From the NCBI GenBank assembly GCA_009782025.1, contig WQUQ01000082.1, positions 1 through 15,035 of the forward strand: 15,035 nucleotides of DNA, in the 5' to 3' direction. Both the position numbers and the translations under genes were made by a program. This document shows, one piece after another, positions 8,422-15,035 of the stretch (positions are counted from its first letter, which is position 1; every line of letters starts with the position of its first letter). Origin of the DNA: Desulfobulbus sp. Lineage in GTDB: Bacteria; Pseudomonadota; Gammaproteobacteria; Burkholderiales; Rhodocyclaceae. The notes beneath the pieces are model-generated. The model was not told where the DNA came from. It saw only the letters and a list, made by a program, of their open reading frames with translations, and searched no databases.

Positions 8422-9471
8422 TCACTTCCAGATATTCAGCGGCGACATCATCCAGACGCCGACGACGATGAGCCAGATCAGACAGATCGGCAGCAACACC
8501 TTCCAGCCCAGACGCATCACCTGATCGTAGCGATAGCGTGGGAAAGTGGCGCGCGACCAGAGATACAGGAACAGAACGGCGGCCATCTTGGCGAACAGCC
8601 AGAAGATGCCGTCCGGCAAAAAACCAACCGGCGACGACCAGCCGCCGAGGAACAGGATCGAAGTCAGCGTGGCGACCAGGATCATGTTGGCGTATTCAGC
8701 CAGGAAGAACAGCGCGAAGGCCATGCCGGAATATTCAACGTGGAAGCCGGCGACGATTTCCGACTCGCCCTCGGCCACGTCGAATGGCGCCCGGTTCAAC
8801 TCCGCCATGCCGGCAATCAGGTAGACGACGAACATCGGCAACAGCGGCAGCCAGTTCCACGACAGGAAATTCAGGCCATACCCCGCGAACATCCCGGATT
8901 GCTGGGCCTGAACGATAGTCACCAGATTCAGGCTGCTCGACACCATCAACACGCAGATCAGCGCGAAACCCATGGCTAGCTCATAGGACACCATCTGCGC
9001 CGCCGAGCGCATCGCGCCAAGAAAGGCGTACTTGGAGTTCGAGGCCCAGCCGGACAGGATGATGCCGTAGACGCCCAGCGAGGAGATGGCCATGATGTAG
9101 AGCAGACTGGCGTCGATGTTGGCCAGCACCAGCGTGTCGGTGAAAGGCACCACGGCCCAGGCGGCCAGGGCCGGCGCGAAGGCCAGCATCGGCGCGATGA
9201 TGTAGATGCCCTTGCTGGCGCTGCCGGGGACGATGATTTCCTTGAACAGCAGCTTCAAGCCGTCGGCAATCGGCTGAATCAGGCCAAGCGGGCCGACCCG
9301 GTTGGGGCCGATGCGCACCTGCATGAAACCGATGATCTTGCGCTCGGCCAGCGTCAGGTAGGCAACGCCGAGCAGCAGCGGGAGGACAATCGCAACAATC
9401 CGCACCAGGGTCCACACCGCCGGCCAGGCAACGCCGAACAACTCGGAGCCAAAACTTGTCAGTGCGTCCAT
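8422..9471 (-). CDS. nuoH: NADH-quinone oxidoreductase subunit H
   Basis: This membrane subunit (homologue of mitochondrial ND1) forms much of the quinone-entry chamber where the peripheral arm meets the membrane. It has 349 residues and about eight to nine helices. The signature loops are intact: [20 protein letters not shown] followed by [17 protein letters not shown]; then [20 protein letters not shown], whose acidic residues belong to the path linking quinone to the pumps; and [18 protein letters not shown] near the C-terminus. The ATG begins immediately after the nuoG stop (TAAATG), with GGAG nine bases upstream inside the end of nuoG, so translation is probably coupled. Confidence 0.97.
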   Translation of the reverse strand: MDALTSFGSELFGVAWPAVWTLVRIVAIVLPLLLGVAYLTLAERKIIGFMQVRIGPNRVGPLGLIQPIADGLKLLFKEIIVPGSASKGIYIIAPMLAFAPALAAWAVVPFTDTLVLANIDASLLYIMAISSLGVYGIILSGWASNSKYAFLGAMRSAAQMVSYELAMGFALICVLMVSSSLNLVTIVQAQQSGMFAGYGLNFLSWNWLPLLPMFVVYLIAGMAELNRAPFDVAEGESEIVAGFHVEYSGMAFALFFLAEYANMILVATLTSILFLGGWSSPVGFLPDGIFWLFAKMAAVLFLYLWSRATFPRYRYDQVMRLGWKVLLPICLIWLIVVGVWMMSPLNIWK

Positions 9472-11802
9472 TTATGCACGCTCCACGGAAATCGAACCAA
9501 ACATCTCGCCCAGACCGGCGGTGCTGGCATGCGCCGCAGCCACCCGGAGGCAACCGGCGGGAACAGCGTTGTCAACCTTGAGCGGCAGCACGGCTTCGCC
9601 CTGCCCCTGACGAACCCTGACCGTCGCGCCAGCGGTCAAGCCCAGTGCGCTCAGTGTCTGTTCGCACAGGCGGGCGCTCGGGGCGGCCGCGTCAGCCGTC
9701 TGTTGCAGGGCCGGCGCGCGCCGGGCCAGCGGATCGGCAAAATGAATCGGCACGTCGGCAATCCGCTGCAACCCCTCCGCTGCGGCCGGCAGGGCGATCG
9801 CCACGCCATTCAGCGCATTGTCGAGGCCAGCGACAAACTCGTTGCCCTGGCCCAGCGCCTCGTCGCGCACCGCTTCGCTGGTTTCGTAAGCAAAACCGGC
9901 GAGATTGAGCACATTGCCGAGCACGCGCAGCGCCTTCCAGGCCGGACGGGCATCGCCGCGCGCCTTGACGACGCCGTTGAAGCTCTGAATGCGGCCTTCG
10001 GTGTTGACGAAAGTACCGGACGTCTCGGTATAGGGAGCGATCGGCAACATCACGTCGGCGTATTCGAGGGCCGGCGCATGCTTGAAGGCGGACATGAAGA
10101 CGACCAAGCTGGCCTGCTTCAGGGCGCTGAGCGCCAATTGCGGATTGGCGCAATCGAACTCCGGCTCGACGCCCATCAGCACATAGGCTTTGCGCGGCTG
10201 CTCGAACATCGCCCGAGCGTTGGCGCCGCTGGGCAGCGCGCCGGCGACATGGGCGCCGACGGTATTGGCCCCTTCGCCGAGGAAACCGAACGTGGCGCCG
10301 GTCAGCCGGGCCAGTTCCTGCGCCAGGGCATGCAGTTGCGTAGCGGCGGCGGACTGGGTAGCGACATTGCCGAGGAAGACGGCGCACTTTTCGCCCTCGA
10401 CCAGACTCTGGGCAATCGCCCGGGATGCTGCATCGACCATGATGGCTTCGAGGCCGGCCGGCGCGGCGACGCCCTTCAGTTCGGCGGCGGCCTTGACGAT
10501 GGCGCCGAGCGCGGCGGCCAGTTGCGCCGGGGCGACGACCACATTCTGCTGCAACGGGATCAGTTGATCGTCGCCCGTCACCGACAGCAGGCTGACCCGG
10601 GTCTTTTTCTTGGCCGCCTGACGCAGGCGCTGGGCGATCAGCGGATGATCCTTGCGCAGGAAGGAGCCGACCACCAGCGCCGCGTCGAGATTCTGGATTT
10701 CCGCGAGACGCAAGCCAAGCCACGGCGCGCCGGCGCGCTTGCCATCGGCAGAAAAATCGCTCTGGCGCGCGCGGAAGTCGATATTGCCACTGCCCAAACC
10801 GCGCATGATCTTGTTCAACAGGAACAATTCCTCGACCGTGCAGGACTGGGCCGCCAGCGCCGCCAGGGCGTCGCCGCCATGCTCGCGGGCGACATCCTTG
10901 AGGCCGTGAGCGACATAATCGAGCGCCACGTTCCAGTCAACCTCGCGCCACTCGCCGCCCTGCTTGACCATCGGCCGGGTCAGGCGCTCGTCGGAATTCA
11001 GTGCCTGATAGGAGAAACGCTCCTTGTCCGAGATCCAGCATTCATTGACCGCTTCGTTCTCGCGCGGCAAGACGCGCATCACGTTGTCGTGCTTGACCTG
11101 GACGACCAGATTGGCGCCGACGGAATCGTGCGGGCTGACCGACTTGCGCCGCTGCAATTCCCAGGAACGGGCGGTGTAGCGGAAGGGTTTCGAGGTCAGC
11201 GCGCCGACCGGACACAGGTCGATCAGGTTGCCCGACAGTTCGGAATCGACGCTGCGACCGAGGAAGGTGGTGATCTCGGAATGCATGTTGCGGTTGGCCA
11301 TGCCGAGTTCCATGATGCCGGCGATTTCCTGGCCAAAGCGGACGCAACGGGTACAGTGGATGCAGCGGCTCATTTCCTCCATGGAAATCAGCGGCCCGAC
11401 GTTCTTGTGAAAGACGACGTGCTTTTCTTCGCTGTAGCGGCTCTTCATCGGACCGTAGCCGACCGACATGTCCTGCAACTGGCACTCGCCGCCCTGGTCG
11501 CAGATCGGGCAGTCGAGCGGATGGTTGATGAGCAGGAATTCCATCACCCCCTTCTGCGCCTTGACGGCCAGATCGGAATGCGTGAACACCTTCATGCCGT
11601 TGGTCACCGGCGTGGCGCAGGCCGGCATGGGCTTCGGCGCTTTTTCGATCTGCACCAGACACATCCGGCAGTTGGCCGCGATCGACAATTTCTTGTGGTA
11701 GCAGAAATGCGGGATATAGACCCCGAGCTGCCGCGCGGCGTCCATCACCGTGCTGCCGTCGGGCACTTGCGCTTGTTTGCCGTCGATTTCGATTTCCAGC
11801 AT
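9472..11802 (-). CDS. nuoG: NADH-quinone oxidoreductase subunit G
   Basis: This is the largest peripheral subunit (776 residues) and carries the FeS wire between NuoF and NuoI. In order it has a 2Fe-2S N1b domain (C34, C45, C48, C62); a His-ligated 4Fe-4S cluster N5 (H94, C98, C101, C107); cluster N4 (C147, C150, C153, C197); and then a molybdopterin-oxidoreductase-like domain that binds no cofactor in this family. Three of the four Cys that hold cluster N7 in E. coli are replaced (S223, D226 and A230 by my alignment) while C255 remains, so N7 should be absent, as in mitochondria. A GGAAGA site lies about ten bases before the ATG, in the 33-bp gap after nuoF. Confidence 0.97.
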   Translation of the reverse strand: MLEIEIDGKQAQVPDGSTVMDAARQLGVYIPHFCYHKKLSIAANCRMCLVQIEKAPKPMPACATPVTNGMKVFTHSDLAVKAQKGVMEFLLINHPLDCPICDQGGECQLQDMSVGYGPMKSRYSEEKHVVFHKNVGPLISMEEMSRCIHCTRCVRFGQEIAGIMELGMANRNMHSEITTFLGRSVDSELSGNLIDLCPVGALTSKPFRYTARSWELQRRKSVSPHDSVGANLVVQVKHDNVMRVLPRENEAVNECWISDKERFSYQALNSDERLTRPMVKQGGEWREVDWNVALDYVAHGLKDVAREHGGDALAALAAQSCTVEELFLLNKIMRGLGSGNIDFRARQSDFSADGKRAGAPWLGLRLAEIQNLDAALVVGSFLRKDHPLIAQRLRQAAKKKTRVSLLSVTGDDQLIPLQQNVVVAPAQLAAALGAIVKAAAELKGVAAPAGLEAIMVDAASRAIAQSLVEGEKCAVFLGNVATQSAAATQLHALAQELARLTGATFGFLGEGANTVGAHVAGALPSGANARAMFEQPRKAYVLMGVEPEFDCANPQLALSALKQASLVVFMSAFKHAPALEYADVMLPIAPYTETSGTFVNTEGRIQSFNGVVKARGDARPAWKALRVLGNVLNLAGFAYETSEAVRDEALGQGNEFVAGLDNALNGVAIALPAAAEGLQRIADVPIHFADPLARRAPALQQTADAAAPSARLCEQTLSALGLTAGATVRVRQGQGEAVLPLKVDNAVPAGCLRVAAAHASTAGLGEMFGSISVERA

Positions 11803-11835
11803 GTCGCTATTCTTCCATTACCAAACTGCGGGCCG

Positions 11836-13164
11836 TCAGGCCGGAATCCTGTGGAAACCGCTGCCCGCCCATTGCACATCCCTGGGCACCAGACAGCATT
11901 TGTGTTCGATATGGTGCTCGAACTCGCTGCGGAAATGCTTGATGAAGCTCTGCACCGGGAAAGCCGCCGCATCGCCCAATGCGCAGATGGTGCGGCCGGC
12001 GATGTTGGCCGGGATGCTGGTCAGCAGATCGAGATCCTCCGGCCGGCCCTGCCCGTTCTCGATGCGATGGATGACTTTGTACATCCAGGCCGTGCCTTCG
12101 CGGCAGGGCGTGCATTGGCCGCAGGATTCTTCATGGTAAAAGAAGGACAGGCGCTCCAGCGCCTTGACCATGCACACCGTTTCGTCCATGACGATGACCG
12201 CGCCGGAACCGAGCATCGAACCGGCCTTGCTGATCGCGTCGTAATCCAGGGTGCAATCCATGATGATCTCGCCCGGCAGCACCGGCGCCGACGAGCCGCC
12301 GGGAATGACGGCCTTCAGCTTGCGCCCGCCGCGCATGCCGCCGCACATGTCGAGCAGCGTGGCGAACGAGGTGCCGAGCGGGACTTCATAATTGCCCGGC
12401 CGATTGACGTGGCCGGAGACCGAAAACAGCTTGGTGCCGCCGTTGTTCGGCTTGCCCAGATTGAGATACGCCTCGCCGCCCATCTTCAGGATGAAGGGAA
12501 CGGCAGCGAAGGTTTCCGTATTGTTGATCGTGGTCGGTTTGCCATACAGGCCAAAAGAGGCCGGGAATGGCGGCTTGTAGCGCGGCTGGCCCTTCTTGCC
12601 CTCGATGGATTCGAGCAGCGCGGTTTCTTCGCCACAGATGTAGGCGCCGTAACCGTGGTGGGCGAACAATTCGAAATTGAAGCCGGAACCGAGAATGTTC
12701 TGGCCGATGAAGCCGGCAGCGCGGGCTTCGTCCAGGGCTTCCTCGAAGCGCTGGTAGAGTTCCCAGATTTCGCCGTGGATGTAGTTGTAGCCGCGATTGG
12801 CCCCCACCGCGTAGGCGGCGATGGCCATGCCCTCGATGACCGCATGCGGGTTGCAGGCCATGATGTCGCGGTCCTTGAAGGTGCCCGGTTCGCCTTCGTC
12901 GGTATTGCAGACCACGTATTTGTCGCCCTGAAAGGACTTCGGCATGAAAGACCACTTCAGGCCGGTCGGAAAGCCCGCGCCGCCTCGGCCGCGCAGCGCC
13001 GACTGCTTGACTTCGGCGATGACGTCATCCGGCGCCTGCTTGCTTTCCAGAATGCGCCGCAACTGGACATAGCCGCCACGGGCGACGTAATCCTGCAAAC
13101 GCCAGCCGCGGTCGCCATCCAGCCCGGCCATCAGGACGCCATTGATCGAACCGAACAGGGCCAT
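11836..13164 (-). CDS. nuoF: NADH-quinone oxidoreductase subunit F (NADH- and FMN-binding)
   Basis: This is the electron-input subunit: it binds NADH and FMN and passes electrons to 4Fe-4S cluster N3. It has 442 residues. The glycine-rich NADH/FMN motif is [10 protein letters not shown] (59-68), further FMN/NADH contacts are [14 protein letters not shown] (87-100) and [16 protein letters not shown] (171-186), and the N3 ligands are C348, C351, C354 ([11 protein letters not shown]) and C394. The ATG at 13164 overlaps the nuoE stop by one base (TAATG) and has GAGGAG eight bases upstream. An in-frame GTG at 13173 would add three residues but touches that site and is unlikely. The tail has the His/Cys-rich segment HHIEHKCC, in a region not known to bind a cluster. 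Confidence 0.97.
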   Translation of the reverse strand: MALFGSINGVLMAGLDGDRGWRLQDYVARGGYVQLRRILESKQAPDDVIAEVKQSALRGRGGAGFPTGLKWSFMPKSFQGDKYVVCNTDEGEPGTFKDRDIMACNPHAVIEGMAIAAYAVGANRGYNYIHGEIWELYQRFEEALDEARAAGFIGQNILGSGFNFELFAHHGYGAYICGEETALLESIEGKKGQPRYKPPFPASFGLYGKPTTINNTETFAAVPFILKMGGEAYLNLGKPNNGGTKLFSVSGHVNRPGNYEVPLGTSFATLLDMCGGMRGGRKLKAVIPGGSSAPVLPGEIIMDCTLDYDAISKAGSMLGSGAVIVMDETVCMVKALERLSFFYHEESCGQCTPCREGTAWMYKVIHRIENGQGRPEDLDLLTSIPANIAGRTICALGDAAAFPVQSFIKHFRSEFEHHIEHKCCLVPRDVQWAGSGFHRIPA

Positions 13165-13637
13165 TATTTGCACTCCTCAAGCAGCTTGTCGATCTGCTCC
13201 GGGTGCATGTGGCTGCACATCGAACGGTTGTTGACGATGAACACCGGCGCATCGCCGCAGGCGCCCATGCATTCGCCTTCCTTCAAGGTGAACTTGCCGT
13301 CCGGCGTCGTCTCGCCATAGCCGATGCCGAGCTTTTGTTGCAAATACTCGCCGGCGTGATAGCCGCCGGACAGGGCGCAGGGCAGGTTGGTGCAGACCGT
13401 GATCTTGTACTTGCCGACCGGCTTCAGGTCGTACATGTTGTAGAAGGTCGCCACCTCCCAGACCGCGATGGGCGGCATGCCGAGATAGCCGGCGACGGCT
13501 TCGATGGCCTCGGTCGGCAGCCAGCCCTGTTCTTCCTGGGCGTGGGCCAGACAGGCCATCACGGCCGACTGTTTTTGATCGGCGGGGTACTTGGCGACCT
13601 CGCGGGCGAATTTCTGGAGGGTCTGGGCGGCAAACAT
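13164..13637 (-). CDS. nuoE: NADH-quinone oxidoreductase subunit E (2Fe-2S, thioredoxin-like)
   Basis: This small subunit of the NADH-oxidising module (24 kDa homologue) carries 2Fe-2S cluster N1a beside the FMN of NuoF. It has 157 residues. An N-terminal helical part (to about 70, containing [11 protein letters not shown]) precedes a thioredoxin-like domain with the four ligands C82 and C87 (CTNLPC) and C123 and C127 (CMGAC). The ATG overlaps the last base of the nuoD stop codon (TGATG) and has a weak ribosome-binding site, so coupling with nuoD is likely. The stop codon shares one base with the nuoF ATG. All expected residues are present. Confidence 0.97.
   Translation of the reverse strand: MFAAQTLQKFAREVAKYPADQKQSAVMACLAHAQEEQGWLPTEAIEAVAGYLGMPPIAVWEVATFYNMYDLKPVGKYKITVCTNLPCALSGGYHAGEYLQQKLGIGYGETTPDGKFTLKEGECMGACGDAPVFIVNNRSMCSHMHPEQIDKLLEECK
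13173..13178 (-). promoter_or_regulatory. Ribosome-binding site deciding the nuoF start
   Basis: On the minus strand GAGGAG lies eight bases before the ATG at 13164, inside the last codons of nuoE. This spacing supports the ATG (MALFGS) and rules against the GTG at 13173, which would sit at the edge of the site. Confidence 0.75.
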
Positions 13638-14890
13638 CAGCGGTCAATCTCGCCAAAAACGACATCTTGGGAGCCGATGATCGCCGAAACGTCGGCGAGC
13701 ATGTGGCCACGGGCCATTTCGTCCATGGCTGCCAGGTGCACATAACCCGGAGCGCGGATTTTCATGCGGTAGGGTTTGTTGGCGCCATCGGAAATGAAAT
13801 AGATGCCGAACTCGCCCTTCGGGTGCTCGACCGCGGCGTAGGCTTCGCCCGGCGGCACGTGGATGCCCTCGGTAAAGAGCTTGAAGTGGTGAATCAGCTC
13901 TTCCATGTTGGATTTCATGTCGGCCCGCGGCGGCGGCGCGACATTGTAGTTGTCGGTGATGACCGGGCCGGGATTGTTGCGCAGCCAGGCGATGCACTGC
14001 CGGATGATGCGGTTCGACTGCAACATCTCTTCCATGCGCACCAGATAGCGGTCGTAACTGTCGCCGTTGACGCCAACCGGGATGTCGAAATCGACCTTGT
14101 CATAGGCGGCGTAGGGCTGTTTCTTGCGCAAATCCCAGGCGAAACCAGAGCCGCGCAGCATGGCGCCGGTGAAGCCCATTTGCAGGGCGCGTTCGGGCGA
14201 AACGACGCCGACGTCGACCAGGCGCTGCTTCCAGATCCGGTTGTCGGTCAGGAGCGTGTGGTACTCGGCATGGTGTTTGACGAAGCGGTCGGTGAAGTCT
14301 TCCAGAAAATCGAGCAGGCTGCCGCTGCGGTTTTCGTTTCTCTGCGCCACCTTGGCTGCGTTGGACCAGGTCGACTCGCGGTATTGCGGCATGCGATCCG
14401 GCAAATCGCGGTAGACGCCGCCCGGACGATAGTAGGCAGCGTGCATCCGGGCGCCGGAAACTGCCTCATAGGCGTCCATCAAATCCTCACGCTCGCGGAA
14501 GGAATAGAGCGTCATGGTCATGGCGCCGACGTCGAGAGCATGGCAGCCGATCCACAGCAGATGATTGAGGATGCGGGTGACTTCGTCGAACATCGTGCGG
14601 ATGTACTTGCCGCGCTCCGGCACCTCGATGCCCAGGAGCTTCTCGCTCGCCAGGCAGTAGGCGTGCTCGTTGCACATCATCGAAACGTAGTCGAGGCGGT
14701 CCATGTAGGGCATGGCCTGAACCCAGGTGCGGGTTTCCGCCAGTTTTTCGGTGGCGCGGTGCAAGAGGCCGATATGCGGGTCGGCGCGTTGCACGACCTC
14801 GCCGTCCAGCTCCAGCACCAGACGCAGCACGCCGTGCGCGGCCGGGTGCTGCGGGCCGAAGTTCAGGGTGAAATTACGAATATCAGCCAT
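13637..14890 (-). CDS. nuoD: NADH-quinone oxidoreductase subunit D (quinone-site subunit)
   Basis: This peripheral-arm subunit (49 kDa homologue, related to the large subunit of NiFe hydrogenases) forms the quinone reduction site together with NuoB and NuoH. It has 417 residues. The N-terminal motif [11 protein letters not shown] carries H19 and the segment [13 protein letters not shown] carries Y68. By alignment with the bovine subunit (His59 and Tyr108, the same 49-residue spacing) these contact the quinone headgroup. The end GEIDR is characteristic of the family. It is a separate gene, not fused to nuoC as in E. coli, which fits betaproteobacteria. Its ATG overlaps the end of nuoC by 8 bp, with GGAG nine bases upstream. 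The stop overlaps the nuoE start by one base. Confidence 0.97.
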   Translation of the reverse strand: MADIRNFTLNFGPQHPAAHGVLRLVLELDGEVVQRADPHIGLLHRATEKLAETRTWVQAMPYMDRLDYVSMMCNEHAYCLASEKLLGIEVPERGKYIRTMFDEVTRILNHLLWIGCHALDVGAMTMTLYSFREREDLMDAYEAVSGARMHAAYYRPGGVYRDLPDRMPQYRESTWSNAAKVAQRNENRSGSLLDFLEDFTDRFVKHHAEYHTLLTDNRIWKQRLVDVGVVSPERALQMGFTGAMLRGSGFAWDLRKKQPYAAYDKVDFDIPVGVNGDSYDRYLVRMEEMLQSNRIIRQCIAWLRNNPGPVITDNYNVAPPPRADMKSNMEELIHHFKLFTEGIHVPPGEAYAAVEHPKGEFGIYFISDGANKPYRMKIRAPGYVHLAAMDEMARGHMLADVSAIIGSQDVVFGEIDR

Positions 14891-15035
14891 GTGCCGAATC
14901 TCCGTAGCTGTCTTCGCGCAGGATGCGCGGGGTGTTTTCGCGCGGTTCGATGGTCACCGGCTGGTAGATGACCCGTCTTTGATCGGGGTCATAACGCATC
15001 TCGACATGGCCGGAAATCGGGAAGTCCTTGCGGAA
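14883..15035 (-). CDS. nuoC: NADH-quinone oxidoreductase subunit C, C-terminal part (cut by window edge)
   Basis: Only the last 50 codons and TGA are in the window; the start lies beyond the right edge. The visible protein begins [17 protein letters not shown] and continues with [20 protein letters not shown], the conserved end of the 30 kDa subunit. NuoC is a peripheral-arm scaffold next to NuoD with no cofactor of its own. The reading frame is open to the edge, and its stop overlaps the nuoD start by 8 bp in another frame. Position before nuoD and sequence make the identity secure despite the short length. Confidence 0.93.
   Translation of the reverse strand, partial: FRKDFPISGHVEMRYDPDQRRVIYQPVTIEPRENTPRILREDSYGDSAHG

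Noticed and set aside
4957..8471. Plus-strand open frames of 264-484 codons opposite nuoL to nuoH
   Set aside because: They are antisense shadows of the complex I genes with the same polar, repetitive composition and no ribosome-binding sites of note.
11803..11835. The 33-bp nuoF-nuoG gap and the 32-bp nuoL-nuoM gap (4949-4980) as possible internal promoters
   Set aside because: Each is just long enough to hold a ribosome-binding site; no -35/-10 pair or hairpin can be made out.
9529..13320. A 1263-codon open frame on the plus strand
   Set aside because: It is the codon-register antisense of nuoG and nuoF, which share a frame, running into part of nuoE. It resembles no known protein and the opposite strand is fully explained.
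13667..14971. A 434-codon plus-strand open frame opposite nuoD
   Set aside because: It is an antisense shadow of nuoD, whose family motifs are complete.

Overview
The window is an ordinary but nearly complete piece of the operon for proton-pumping NADH:quinone oxidoreductase (respiratory complex I, NDH-1). All genes lie on the minus strand, so transcription runs from the right edge to the left. Separate (unfused) nuoC and nuoD, a NuoG without the N7 cluster ligands, high GC and the protein sequences point to a betaproteobacterium, probably Rhodocyclales (Dechloromonas/Azonexus-like). This placement rests on recognising the sequences, not on a search.

Layout from right to left: nuoC (only its last 50 codons), nuoD, nuoE, nuoF, nuoG, nuoH, nuoI, nuoJ, nuoK, nuoL, nuoM, nuoN. 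The order is canonical. nuoA, nuoB, most of nuoC and the operon promoter must lie beyond the right edge. Junctions are very tight (overlaps of 1-8 bp or gaps up to 33 bp), as expected for one polycistronic message with coupled translation. NuoE, F and G form the NADH-oxidising module (FMN, several FeS clusters). NuoC, D and I form the connecting quinone-reducing arm (NuoB is outside the window). NuoH, J, K, L, M and N form most of the membrane proton-pumping arm (NuoA is outside the window).

An intrinsic terminator lies directly after nuoN at 1911-1937. Beyond it are two more genes on the same strand: a NUDIX hydrolase of the ADP-ribose pyrophosphatase type, and a FAD-binding HI0933/TIGR03862-type flavoprotein whose start codon abuts the NUDIX stop (TGAATG). 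The last 139 bases at the left edge are non-coding and end in a GC-rich hairpin that looks like part of a dispersed intergenic repeat.

I found no RNA genes, insertion sequences, CRISPR arrays, prophage genes or defence genes, and I do not see an undescribed system. The most useful second looks are the terminator that crowds the NUDIX start, the NUDIX-flavoprotein coupling, the His-rich loop of NuoL, and the edge repeat. Very long open frames on the plus strand (up to 1361 codons) are codon-register antisense shadows of the nuo genes.
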